Positions 6,745-13,802 of a DNA stretch of 13,802 nt are shown one piece after another. The notes beneath the pieces are model-generated. The model made no database searches. It was given only the letters and a program-made list of their open reading frames with translations, and was not told the DNA's origin. The DNA comes from an uncultured Novosphingobium sp. (GTDB lineage Bacteria > Pseudomonadota > Alphaproteobacteria > Sphingomonadales > Sphingomonadaceae), in assembly GCA_946886365.1 (NCBI GenBank), contig CAMPIM010000097.1, positions 1 through 13,802 on the forward strand, in the 5' to 3' direction. Made by a program: the position numbers and the translations under genes. Positions within the stretch are counted from its first letter, which is position 1; each line of letters begins with the position of its first letter.

Positions 6745-8544
6745 CTATGGAATTTGATCGTATCCAAAACTGCATGAGGCAAGCTTGCGAGTTACTTGAT
6801 ACTCTTCGCCAGAATACTGGCGAACTCGACCTCGTTCCGAAACAAGGTGCAGGTTCTTCCTTGCCCGCGAACCAATGACATACAGCAATTTCATCGCGCT
6901 TTCTTGACCGTTCGGATCATTGAAATGCGGCACCATATCTTCTAATAATGCATAAGCGATCACTGCATCGAACTCGGCTCCCTTGACGCCGTGTATCGTC
7001 GAGATGGTGATTCCAGTCCTATGCTGAAATACCTTCCTGAATGTCTCAATATCGCCTATAAATTCGCTACCTTCACTCTTCAATCGATTTACCCGGGCTT
7101 GCGAACTATCGAAGAAGGCAACGTGATGCTCTTGAAGCAGCGTGAAAAGGCGAAAGTCGATTGCTAAGTTTGCAAACAGACGCTCGAAAAATGCGCTCAA
7201 GTAGGTAAGACCATCTGTTTCATCGATCTTAATTGCATTGCACTCCCTCAACAAGGACCTCCGCGTGAGCTTCGACACGCTAGCCCCGGCCGCCTCTAGG
7301 TCATTCAGAATCTCCCCGGCCCACCGCAGTCTGCGCACATACATTCCCGGCGATGCCTGAGTAAGTGCAATCTTAGAAAGCCTGTACCAGAAATTCTCTG
7401 TGTCCCGTGCAAAGGGAACCATACCGGGGCCATCGAATGAGTACTCCGGCATGCTGGCGACCAAACGACGTGTCATGCTTGCAAGATGCGTCCACTGTGG
7501 CGCGAGAATGCACACCTCGTGAGGTGAGATGCCCATAGTCTCAATGTTGAAACGGATGAGCCGGATGAGCTCAGCGTCCAGATCATTTTTGCTCACTGTG
7601 TCGTCGAATGAAATAAGGCTTGGGTACGCCTTGTCCTCGGATGCGGCTTCGATGCGTGTGTTGTGAACGTTGTAGTTTCCGAAGTACTCAATGATGCGCT
7701 CAGAAGAACGGTAGTTCCGCGACAGTTCGAGTTCGTCCAAATCGATATTGGCCATCGCCTTGAAATCCTCGAAGGCAATCGGATATCCGCCAAGCGATTG
7801 ATAAATCGCCTGGTTAGGATCTCCGACAATAAAGGCCTTGGTCGCACCTTGACCAGCTTTCAGAATGGCGGTGATGATCGAATACTGAATTCGTTTGGTG
7901 TCCTGATACTCGTCGATCAGCACGAAAGAGAACAACTGTGCCAGAAGAGTGCTGATCGCAGGATGACGTGCGATCAGTTGGTACGCATAGTAAAGAATGA
8001 GCTCAAAGTCTAGCTGCCGACTTTCGTGCAGAATCTCAAAATACTTGCCCAATATGACGTGAAGACCCGAATGCTTCCAATCTTGTGGGCAGGAGAGCAC
8101 ATATCCAGTTTCGGTGTAATAAAACTCACAATCCCAGAATGTTATTTTTGGCTTCTGGTAAGGCTTGCACAATGCCTCCAGGATTTTCTCGCGCTCATGC
8201 TGATCGATCACACGGAAGCCTCGATCCAACGCTTCGTGATAGATGCCGTACGGTTTCAATATCCATTCAAGACAGAACGAATGTATCGTTCCTATCCATA
8301 ATCGGGATGTATCCACCCCAAGGCTCTCAATGCGCTCGTGGATTTCGTCGGCGGCACGGTGCGTATAAGTGATGGCAACGACAAACTGCTTGTTCGATTT
8401 CAGCCTGGACAACTCATAGGCGATTTTGTAGGTGAGCGTGCGCGTTTTCCCGCTGCCCGGGCAAGCGATGAGAAAGACGCTCCCTGGCTTCAGAATGGCT
8501 GCTTCCTGCTCGGGATTCAGATCATCTTTGTTCCACATGAACAT
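6745..8544 (-). CDS. gajB: UvrD/Rep-like superfamily 1 helicase, Gabija GajB type
   Basis: A 599-residue SF1 helicase with a full motif set in order: Q-motif LNPEQEAAI (9-17), Walker A ACPGSGKT (27-34, Lys33), motif Ia TYTHRAADEI (59-68), GTIHSF (85-90), Walker B DEYQD (211-215), motif III GDPNQAIY (241-248), motif IV LSRNYRSS (274-281), a late STIHGVKGAEFD (motif V) and LLYVIGSRARKNL (motif VI). It should bind and hydrolyse ATP. It begins two bases after the stop of the OLD-type gene, the pairing that defines Gabija (class 2 OLD nuclease plus UvrD-like protein). In known Gabija the helicase-like subunit works in a complex with GajA against phage. It is roughly 100 residues longer than the reference GajB as I remember it. 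A plain DNA-repair helicase is less likely given the neighbour. Confidence 0.82.
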   Translation of the reverse strand: MFMWNKDDLNPEQEAAILKPGSVFLIACPGSGKTRTLTYKIAYELSRLKSNKQFVVAITYTHRAADEIHERIESLGVDTSRLWIGTIHSFCLEWILKPYGIYHEALDRGFRVIDQHEREKILEALCKPYQKPKITFWDCEFYYTETGYVLSCPQDWKHSGLHVILGKYFEILHESRQLDFELILYYAYQLIARHPAISTLLAQLFSFVLIDEYQDTKRIQYSIITAILKAGQGATKAFIVGDPNQAIYQSLGGYPIAFEDFKAMANIDLDELELSRNYRSSERIIEYFGNYNVHNTRIEAASEDKAYPSLISFDDTVSKNDLDAELIRLIRFNIETMGISPHEVCILAPQWTHLASMTRRLVASMPEYSFDGPGMVPFARDTENFWYRLSKIALTQASPGMYVRRLRWAGEILNDLEAAGASVSKLTRRSLLRECNAIKIDETDGLTYLSAFFERLFANLAIDFRLFTLLQEHHVAFFDSSQARVNRLKSEGSEFIGDIETFRKVFQHRTGITISTIHGVKGAEFDAVIAYALLEDMVPHFNDPNGQESAMKLLYVIGSRARKNLHLVSERGRVRQYSGEEYQVTRKLASCSFGYDQIP

Positions 8545-8546
8545 GA

Positions 8547-10685
8547 TCAGAACACCGCGAGTACATCGTTGATGCGATCATCTGGGAACGTGGCAAGCAT
8601 CTCGTTTCGGATGCCGACGAAGTCGATGTCTCCATTTCGGAAGGCCAGCAGCTTGGCCCTAAAGTCGTCGAATACGGCAGACGCAGTGAAGATATCTTCT
8701 GCATCGATGTAGTTCACGCGGTAGCTCAGCACGTTAAACCAGACTTCCTTAGTGACCACCGGATGCGCAAAAGCGATGGCGTCCAAGATGTACTTCGGAA
8801 TGGCGGTCTGCGGATCGATCTTCTTTCCCAGCAAGATGGCAAACCATCCCTTGCCGTAGTTGTCCGCCATGGTCAATGCGCGCTGACCGAACAACGCGAT
8901 GTCCGCTGATTCGAGCTCCGCCTTGGCCGTCGCGATGGTTGGTGCATCCTTGTAGACATCAGGAAGGATGCCGACCACCTTACGCGCATTGCCGGCGGCA
9001 ATGAAGTCGACCTCGAAGGTATGGGGGGCAAAGAATGGAGAAACCCACCCGTTATCTTTGAAGGTGTCTTCCAATAACGCTTTCCTGGCGACCCCTTTTT
9101 CCTGGGATGCCTGATACTTGCCCTTGCGCCGGAGCAGCCCTTCGGAGTCTCCCGCCGCCGGCGTTGTGTCAATGATGGACTTGTCAAGGTCGGTGACGAT
9201 GCTGCACCGCTTCCGGATTCGGGCATCATCGAAAAGAACCGCGACGTTCTGAAATCCAGTGCTGCGGATATTAATTAAACTGATGCCGAGTTCATCAAGG
9301 CTGACGCCTAGCACGTTCTTGATCAGGATCGGAACGAGAATTTCTTCTGCATCGCCCTCCACTAAGAGGACGCTCTTGGCAAACAACAAGTTGCTACGGA
9401 CAGCATCCAGGTAGCGTTGAATGTTGCCGATCTCTTCTGGGTTTAGGCCAATTGCAGGCTGGTATGCCTCGCAACGATCACCTTCTCTGCCGAGGATGTT
9501 CACGTTCTGAACATTGCTGACCTCAGAGATGTGCGTCGAATGGGTCGAATAAATGATCTGTGTGTCGTCGTATTTGAGCTTGTCGAACAGTGTTTTCTGG
9601 ATATGTGTGTGAATGTGAGCTTCCGGCTCTTCGATAAGCAGAAAGTTGGCGATCGACTGTTTAGCCTTTTGATACTTGAATTCAAGCAGTTTCAACGTGA
9701 GGAATATCAGGTTTGCTCCACCAAGGCTCAGCTCGTGGATCGGTCCTTCGTGGCTCTCCCCCGATTCGCCAACGAACAGCTTGAGCGACTGGAACAACTT
9801 GTCAGCTTCGTCTGGCAGATCCGACTTGATAGAAAGAGAAGACGGCGAATACGCCTCACCCGCCGCATCCTTGATGGTGTCTCTGATATCCGTCCGGACG
9901 ACCTGCACGTCTGGCAACGCTTCGATGGAGTCATTCAATGCCTTTACCCCGTCGGTGATAGCCTGGAACGCCACGGGGTCGATATCGCCGCTCTTGCCCT
10001 TCAGAAGCGAAAAGAGCGGATTTGTCCGGTTGTTGTGAAATTCGGAGACGACGTCCCGTAGCGCCTGGACGAAAGTGAACGAAATTTCTTTGGAGACGGA
10101 CAGCACGTTCGGAATCTTCGCGCCGATAACACGAAATTCAACCTCTTCATTGAATCGAACATTCGCGAAGTCGCCGACCACATCCTTATAGAAGGCCTCG
10201 TCGTTGAAGTCGGCTTCACTCCGACCTGTGAAAATCGTTTCATAGTCGTCGATGGTGACCGGGTTCAGGATAGCGTCGAGGCCTGCCTGATCACCATCGT
10301 TCAATTGAGAAAGTCGCAGCCTGATTTCCTTCTTCGGACGAAAGATCAGGTTGTAAGTGGCCTTGCCGTTCGCCTCTTCCTCAATTACGCCCGTCCCATG
10401 TCGGAAGAGCGCCTGCACTGATTCATCCGCAGAGATTTCCTCAAACTCAAGACTGATGATGATCCAATGTCCCTGCCAGCGCCCTAGGCCGCGATGAAAG
10501 TCGGTATGCTCCAGCCGGTAGGCAGAGCGAATCATGTTGTCATCAAGCAGCAATCTGATTGCGCGAAAGAGATTGGTTTTGCCAGATCCATTTTCGCCGA
10601 TGACAGTGTTGATACCCTTCTGGAACAGCAGCTTCGTGTTGGGAAAGTTCCGGTAGTTGACCAGGCTGAGCTTGGATATATGCAT
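8547..10685 (-). CDS. gajA: Class 2 OLD-family ATPase/TOPRIM nuclease, Gabija GajA type
   Basis: A 712-residue protein with an N-terminal ABC-type ATPase and a C-terminal TOPRIM nuclease domain. It shows Walker A GENGSGKT (30-37), signature LSLGG (319-323), Walker B FLLIEEPEAH (348-357, Glu352/Glu353) and H-loop STHSTH (His382). The TOPRIM domain begins at LLVEGDAEE (Glu443) and has VTDLDKS (Asp499, Asp501); these acidic residues would bind the catalytic metal. GajA is known as a DNA-nicking endonuclease whose activity is restrained by nucleotides, with GajB as partner. I chose ATG 10685, giving MHISKLSLVNYRNF, the standard opening of this ATPase family; the frame reaches another ATG at 10715, and neither has a strong Shine-Dalgarno. 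It is over 100 residues longer than the reference GajA as I remember it. A repair-type OLD protein is the alternative. Confidence 0.83.
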   Translation of the reverse strand: MHISKLSLVNYRNFPNTKLLFQKGINTVIGENGSGKTNLFRAIRLLLDDNMIRSAYRLEHTDFHRGLGRWQGHWIIISLEFEEISADESVQALFRHGTGVIEEEANGKATYNLIFRPKKEIRLRLSQLNDGDQAGLDAILNPVTIDDYETIFTGRSEADFNDEAFYKDVVGDFANVRFNEEVEFRVIGAKIPNVLSVSKEISFTFVQALRDVVSEFHNNRTNPLFSLLKGKSGDIDPVAFQAITDGVKALNDSIEALPDVQVVRTDIRDTIKDAAGEAYSPSSLSIKSDLPDEADKLFQSLKLFVGESGESHEGPIHELSLGGANLIFLTLKLLEFKYQKAKQSIANFLLIEEPEAHIHTHIQKTLFDKLKYDDTQIIYSTHSTHISEVSNVQNVNILGREGDRCEAYQPAIGLNPEEIGNIQRYLDAVRSNLLFAKSVLLVEGDAEEILVPILIKNVLGVSLDELGISLINIRSTGFQNVAVLFDDARIRKRCSIVTDLDKSIIDTTPAAGDSEGLLRRKGKYQASQEKGVARKALLEDTFKDNGWVSPFFAPHTFEVDFIAAGNARKVVGILPDVYKDAPTIATAKAELESADIALFGQRALTMADNYGKGWFAILLGKKIDPQTAIPKYILDAIAFAHPVVTKEVWFNVLSYRVNYIDAEDIFTASAVFDDFRAKLLAFRNGDIDFVGIRNEMLATFPDDRINDVLAVF

Positions 10686-10790
10686 TTGATTCAATCTTGT
10701 TGTTGAAATCCACATGCCGATCGGCCGATGGATTGGTTGAACACTGCAGCCATTGATCCCAACTACGGAATGGCCAACTGTCAGTTGGTT
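10686..10790. other. Short intergenic region between the Shedu and gajA genes
   Basis: CCAACTG (10774-10780) and CAGTTGG (10782-10788) form an inverted repeat directly after the Shedu stop codon. A T-run follows only in the plus-strand direction, so it is a poor terminator for the minus-strand genes. GCCGATCGGC, a 10-bp palindrome near 10718-10727, lies about 35 bp before gajA. No clear promoter is visible, and read-through from the Shedu gene is possible. Confidence 0.35.
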
Positions 10791-12200
10791 TTAGAACGGC
10801 ACCGTGTCTAAGGTAGGAATCGGTTGGAGCGCATTTTTAATCTCGGTTAGCCTTGCAAGTAGTTCATCGAAAGTCACGATCACGATCTCTGCGAACGCAT
10901 TTCGAACGAGCTCGAATGACTTTCTTTGCTGATGCTCTTGTGGCGTCATGCCAGCGACAACTATGCAGCGAACCGCATAGCTGTGGAGGTCGTATCGGTT
11001 CATGTTATTTTTTATGACGGGTAGTTCACTCTGCAATTTGAAACGCTGATCTAGAATTTGAGCAATCGCTCCACCCAATTCTGTCGATGGGCCAAAAACA
11101 TCATCTCCACGATAGGGAGATTTTCCTAGCAGTTCGGTTTGCGGCTTTTTTATCTCAATGAGGCCAAGATTGCCCGTGGAAGCGGATGCGTATAGAAAAT
11201 CTGAAAATTTTCCGCCGGACCCGTTAAGTCGCTTGCCACCTGCATAAGCTTGCCCCTGAACCAGCATGGCTGGAACGGCAAATGCAAGACTAAGTATGAA
11301 AGGATTTTCCAGAAAGAAGCTTTGCCACTTGCTTTCCGTCAGTCCTTTTCCAAGCATTTCCTGGTATCGCTCAATCAGTTGATTCAGTGTGATGAGCTCA
11401 ATATCATTCTTTAATGCCAGCAGCGAGCGCGGCTCAGATTCCGCCAGTGCTTCTATATTGTCTTGAACCATGCGAACAGCGGCGCGCCGATCACGCTTGG
11501 AAAGCGTCACATGCTGCCGCCCACCATCGGTCATTTCCGTTAGTGCATCAGGTCTTACGCTCTTCTTTAGAGCGGGAAATTGTGCTGAATCGGCAGCATG
11601 TAATAAGGTCTGGTAGACATGAAATTGCTTGTCCTTGCGCGCGTCTCTCTGGTGGCGAGAGGCTATGCGATTTAATTCTTTTCTTAATTCATGAAATCTT
11701 CTTATTCCGAGAATAAAGAATGGCGAATCAATTTTCGCGTCATTTCCTTTGTGGACAATGAGTATGCTTACGTTTTCTAAGCTGGCGGCTGTTTCGCAAA
11801 TTTGCCGATATTCCCACAGAAGCCCCAAACCGAATCGAAAATCTTTGGCAAACCCATCCGGCAACTGCTCAAGAAGCCCAACGACATCGTCAGTAGTCTC
11901 TGGCAGTATGTAGGGCTCGATAACAGGCCGAGCGACGACGATGCGTTCAAGGGTGCCGTATTTAGGTTGCAGGTAATCGTCGCGATCTTCTCGAATATTA
12001 AGAGGCCAAATGGTCAATCTGTCTGGACACACATTGAGCAGTCTCGCTATTGGCGAATCCGGCTTGCGCTCCGCTGCGGGAATATCAGTGAAGAAAACGT
12101 TAATGCCTTCCTCTTCCGGTTCGGCTGCTTCAATGACAAGGAAGGGGCCGCCGTCCAAACGCTCACGTTGATTGAATGCTGAAGGTCTGATAGATGCCAT
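10791..12200 (-). CDS. sduA: Shedu-type antiphage nuclease (SduA, DUF4263)
   Basis: A 469-residue protein with a C-terminal DUF4263 nuclease domain of the PD-(D/E)XK type. Residues about 285-300 carry the typical ESKWQSFFLENPFIL stretch. The catalytic set follows: SDF (Asp334), GLIEIKKPQTELL (Glu349, Lys351) and the downstream STELGGAIAQILDQ helix (Gln381). Shedu is described as a single-gene antiphage system that relies on this nuclease. The first 220 residues form an extra N-terminal part of mixed alpha/beta character; Shedu N-termini vary and are thought to sense infection or regulate the nuclease. Its own sensor fold I cannot name. ATG 12200 is the first start, with only a weak upstream GGGA. 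It lies 61 bp behind the small antitoxin gene and 105 bp ahead of gajA on the same strand, so these may form one operon. Confidence 0.82.
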   Translation of the reverse strand: MASIRPSAFNQRERLDGGPFLVIEAAEPEEEGINVFFTDIPAAERKPDSPIARLLNVCPDRLTIWPLNIREDRDDYLQPKYGTLERIVVARPVIEPYILPETTDDVVGLLEQLPDGFAKDFRFGLGLLWEYRQICETAASLENVSILIVHKGNDAKIDSPFFILGIRRFHELRKELNRIASRHQRDARKDKQFHVYQTLLHAADSAQFPALKKSVRPDALTEMTDGGRQHVTLSKRDRRAAVRMVQDNIEALAESEPRSLLALKNDIELITLNQLIERYQEMLGKGLTESKWQSFFLENPFILSLAFAVPAMLVQGQAYAGGKRLNGSGGKFSDFLYASASTGNLGLIEIKKPQTELLGKSPYRGDDVFGPSTELGGAIAQILDQRFKLQSELPVIKNNMNRYDLHSYAVRCIVVAGMTPQEHQQRKSFELVRNAFAEIVIVTFDELLARLTEIKNALQPIPTLDTVPF

Positions 12201-12261
12201 GAACTATTCTTGATCCCTACTGTTCAGAGAAACGATTTGCGGGCCTTGCCTCAGCGCAACC

Positions 12262-12453
12262 TTATGGTGCCTTCCGATCAGAATCGGACGACACACGATT
12301 GATGTCAAAGGGGAGTGCCTTATCTGCCGCGATTCGGGTCAGCAGCATCCGAATCGCATCCGAAATTGATAACCCCATTTCAGCCAGAACAACAGTTGCG
12401 GCTTCTTTAATCTGCCCGTCAATCCGGGCACGAACGACGTCGTTACTTGCCAT
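12262..12453 (-). CDS. Short RelB/DinJ-family antitoxin-like protein, no adjacent toxin
   Basis: A 63-residue protein whose residues 1-50 follow the DinJ pattern closely: MASNDVVRARID, then AATVVLAEMGLSISDAIRMLL split over two helices, then ALPFDI. This is the ribbon-helix-helix part used for dimerisation and operator binding. DinJ itself runs about 86 residues and uses the remainder to bind its toxin; here the chain ends 13 residues after ALPFD with a polar tail, so most of the toxin-binding arm is missing. No RelE/YafQ-like toxin gene follows: the Shedu gene starts 61 bp downstream. The frame extends upstream to 12537, but I chose ATG 12453 by family alignment, and because the longer frame would run through the putative operator. 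Likely roles are autorepressor of the downstream genes or a remnant of a lost pair. Confidence 0.72.
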   Translation of the reverse strand: MASNDVVRARIDGQIKEAATVVLAEMGLSISDAIRMLLTRIAADKALPFDINRVSSDSDRKAP

Positions 12454-12462
12454 TGTTGCGCT

Positions 12463-12486
12463 CACAATAGATGTAGCTACATTGTG
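12463..12486 (-). promoter_or_regulatory. Palindromic putative operator ahead of the antitoxin gene
   Basis: A perfect 12-bp palindrome, ATGTAGCTACAT (12471-12482), is nested between CACAAT (12463-12468) and ATTGTG (12481-12486). It lies 18 bp upstream of the antitoxin start, the place where ribbon-helix-helix antitoxins normally bind to repress their own promoter. Binding by this protein is an inference. A TTCACA hexamer at about 12525-12530 on the minus strand may be a -35 element, but I see no convincing -10 partner. Confidence 0.5.
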
Positions 12487-12537
12487 GCTCATAAGTACTA
12501 TTGCGTCACTTACATTTTGTTGTGAACAGTAGAGCAT

Positions 12538-13132
12538 CCCGGCGTGCCGCCGTCGGGCTCGCGGGCGTTGCCCCGCGCCTCGTGCCGAGTCGCGGCCATG
12601 CGGCTTTGATCCCTGATGCCTCCGGCCGTCTCTTCGCTCCTGGCCTGCGCGCGGCGCTTGCCCTCCAGGGGATCGGCTGGACAGCCCATCCCCGCCGCGC
12701 CTTGCTTGGCGCCCCTCGCATGCACCGAACAGGTTGCACCTGATCGACCAACAGCCATCCAGCTAGGCGTGCCGCTGGCACGCAGGGGCGCTCGCCGCGC
12801 GGCGTTGGTTTCAGCGCACCCCCTGGCCCATTGGCCGCTGTTCGTCTTTCCCCAAGTTCATCGCTTTTTCCCGCGACCGTAGCCCGCGGTGCCTGGCCGT
12901 CAAGGCGCGCAGGGCCGAGTCCTCGCTGCGCTGCGGGCCGCACCAACCCTGCGCTTCTCCCTTGACGGCCAGTCCCTCGCTGGCCCGGTTTTTCGCGGGC
13001 GATGAACTCAGGAAAGACGGCGGCAAACAGGACCGGCCCAGGTCTCTGCGCCGAACCAACCGAAGCCACAACGGGCTCCGAATCTTGGAATCCGGTCAGC
13101 TTTGAAACCACAGCAACTCATTGGAGAAAACC
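12538..13132. other. GC-rich noncoding region with structured inverted repeats, before the DUF932 gene
   Basis: About 595 bp without a supported gene. Composition jumps from moderate to very GC-rich near 12538, suggesting the boundary between inserted cargo and element backbone. The open frames across it give arginine/proline/alanine-rich products and look spurious. The stretch contains repeat copy B (12609-12661), a 7-bp hairpin GCGTGCC/GGCACGC (12767-12773, 12777-12783), CAGGT/ACCTG (12730-12734, 12738-12742) and a large nested stem (12893-12972). It ends in the leader of the DUF932 gene with GGAG at 13123-13126. It may hold a promoter, a structured RNA or a protein-binding region; I cannot decide which. 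Confidence 0.5.
12893..12972. repeat. Nested inverted repeat (long imperfect stem)
   Basis: CTGGCCGTCAAGG (12893-12905) is an exact reverse complement of CCTTGACGGCCAG (12960-12972). Inside it, GCGCAGGG (12907-12914) pairs exactly with CCCTGCGC (12947-12954). The result is a long two-part stem around a GC-rich loop that contains further short palindromes. No T-tract follows on the plus strand, which argues against a simple terminator. Confidence 0.8.
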
Positions 13133-13802
13133 ATGCAACTCGCATCTCGATTCGCTTCCCATTCCCCGACGCTGCGCAGTGACTACCCGCTGTCCGACGA
13201 CCAAATCCGCCGCGTAGCCCCGTCCATCTTCGCGGAGGCCCCGCACGATAGCCGCTCCGAACGGTACGCCTACATTCCCACCGCCGCCGTGCTGGCGGAA
13301 CTGCGCAAGGAAGGGTTTGAACCCTTCATGGCAGCGCAAACCCGCGTGCGGCACGACGACCGCCGCGACTACACCAAACACATGATTCGCCTGCGCCATG
13401 CCAGTCAGATCAACGGCGCGGAAGCCAATGAAATCGTGCTGCTGAACTCGCACGACGGCACCAGCAGCTATCAGATGCTGGCCGGAATGTTCCGGTTCGT
13501 TTGCAGCAATGGCCTTGTGTGCGGCGATACCGTGGCCGATGTGCGCGTGCCGCACAAGGGCGACGTGGCCGGTTCTGTCATCGAAGGCGCTTTCGAGGTG
13601 TTGAGCGGCTTCGAACGCGTGAAGGAATCCCGCGACCTGATGCGCGCTATCACGCTGGACGAAGGCGAAGCCGAAGTGTTCGCCCGTTCCGCGCTGGCCC
13701 TCAAGTACGACCCCACCGATAACAAGCCCGCGCCCATCACGGAAAGCCAAATCCTGATGCCGCGCCGGTTCGACGACCGCCGCCCGGACTTGTGGAGCGT
13801 GT
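13133..13802 (+). CDS. DUF932-family protein, 3'-partial
   Basis: The frame begins at ATG 13133 with GGAG 6 nt upstream and stays open to the window end (223 codons seen). The visible sequence has the DUF932 hallmarks: YAYIPTAAVLAELRKEGFEP near residues 49-68, KHMIRLRH, EIVLLNSHDGTSSYQMLAGMF in two segments around 112-132, and FVCSNGLVCGD. The family is widespread on plasmids, ICEs and cryptic prophages of proteobacteria (YafZ/YfjQ relatives in E. coli); its molecular role is unknown. Presence here fits the start of the conserved element backbone. GC-rich codon use resembles the integrase rather than the AT-rich cargo. The remaining C-terminus lies outside the window. Confidence 0.85.
   Translation, partial: MQLASRFASHSPTLRSDYPLSDDQIRRVAPSIFAEAPHDSRSERYAYIPTAAVLAELRKEGFEPFMAAQTRVRHDDRRDYTKHMIRLRHASQINGAEANEIVLLNSHDGTSSYQMLAGMFRFVCSNGLVCGDTVADVRVPHKGDVAGSVIEGAFEVLSGFERVKESRDLMRAITLDEGEAEVFARSALALKYDPTDNKPAPITESQILMPRRFDDRRPDLWSV

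Noticed and set aside
6440..6775. A 111-codon minus-strand frame between gajB and the unknown gene
   Set aside because: It overlaps both neighbours, its product is serine/arginine/alanine-rich with no domain, and it spans repeat copy A.
10774..10788. Possible terminator after the Shedu gene
   Set aside because: The stem is short and the T-run follows only in the plus-strand direction, where there is no gene to end.
12506..13111. A 201-codon minus-strand frame across the GC-rich gap
   Set aside because: The product is low-complexity arginine/proline/alanine-rich, it crosses the inverted repeats, and such frames are expected by chance in very GC-rich DNA.
13118..13750. A 210-codon minus-strand frame at the right edge
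   Set aside because: It is the antisense shadow of the DUF932 gene, which has a good ribosome binding site and family motifs.
1..13802. CRISPR arrays, tRNA or rRNA genes, insertion sequences
   Set aside because: I saw no regularly spaced repeats, no tRNA-like cloverleaf at the integration site, and no transposase motifs.

Overview
The window is the left junction of an integrative and conjugative element (ICE) in a GC-rich proteobacterial chromosome. The flanking genes, codon use and integrase type suggest a beta-proteobacterium of the Burkholderiales, but this is an inference. Positions 1 to about 2522 are host DNA: the end of an alpha/beta hydrolase gene, converging tail to tail on a MocR/PdxR-type transcription factor gene (GntR helix-turn-helix fused to a PLP-binding aminotransferase fold).

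The element appears to begin at 2523-2530, where TTTTTTAT matches the TTTTTYAT core I recall for Tn4371-family ICEs. A tyrosine recombinase gene of Tn4371 type follows at 2706-3905. Its ribosome binding site lies partly inside a hairpin. The integrase stop codon overlaps (ATGA) the start of a YhcG/DUF1016 PD-(D/E)XK nuclease gene. At the right edge the window enters a DUF932 gene (13133 to the end), a family common in the backbones of such elements.

Between them, on the minus strand from about 12.5 kb back to 5.2 kb, lies a cargo block that looks like an antiphage defence island. In transcription order it holds a small RelB/DinJ-type antitoxin without an adjacent toxin and with a palindromic putative operator, a Shedu (SduA, DUF4263) nuclease, a Gabija-type pair (class 2 OLD ATPase/TOPRIM nuclease GajA and UvrD-like helicase GajB), and an AT-rich gene for an unrecognised 415-residue protein. 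All five genes point the same way, and one promoter/operator ahead of the antitoxin gene could drive several of them, although gaps of 105 and 288 bp may hold further promoters.

The strongest leads for new biology are three: the unknown 415-residue gene beside Gabija; the orphan, shortened antitoxin placed as a possible repressor of a Shedu-Gabija operon; and a pair of diverged direct repeats (about 6554-6627 and 12609-12661) flanking the antitoxin-Shedu-Gabija block. The 595 bp GC-rich stretch before the DUF932 gene has no convincing gene but carries several strong inverted repeats.
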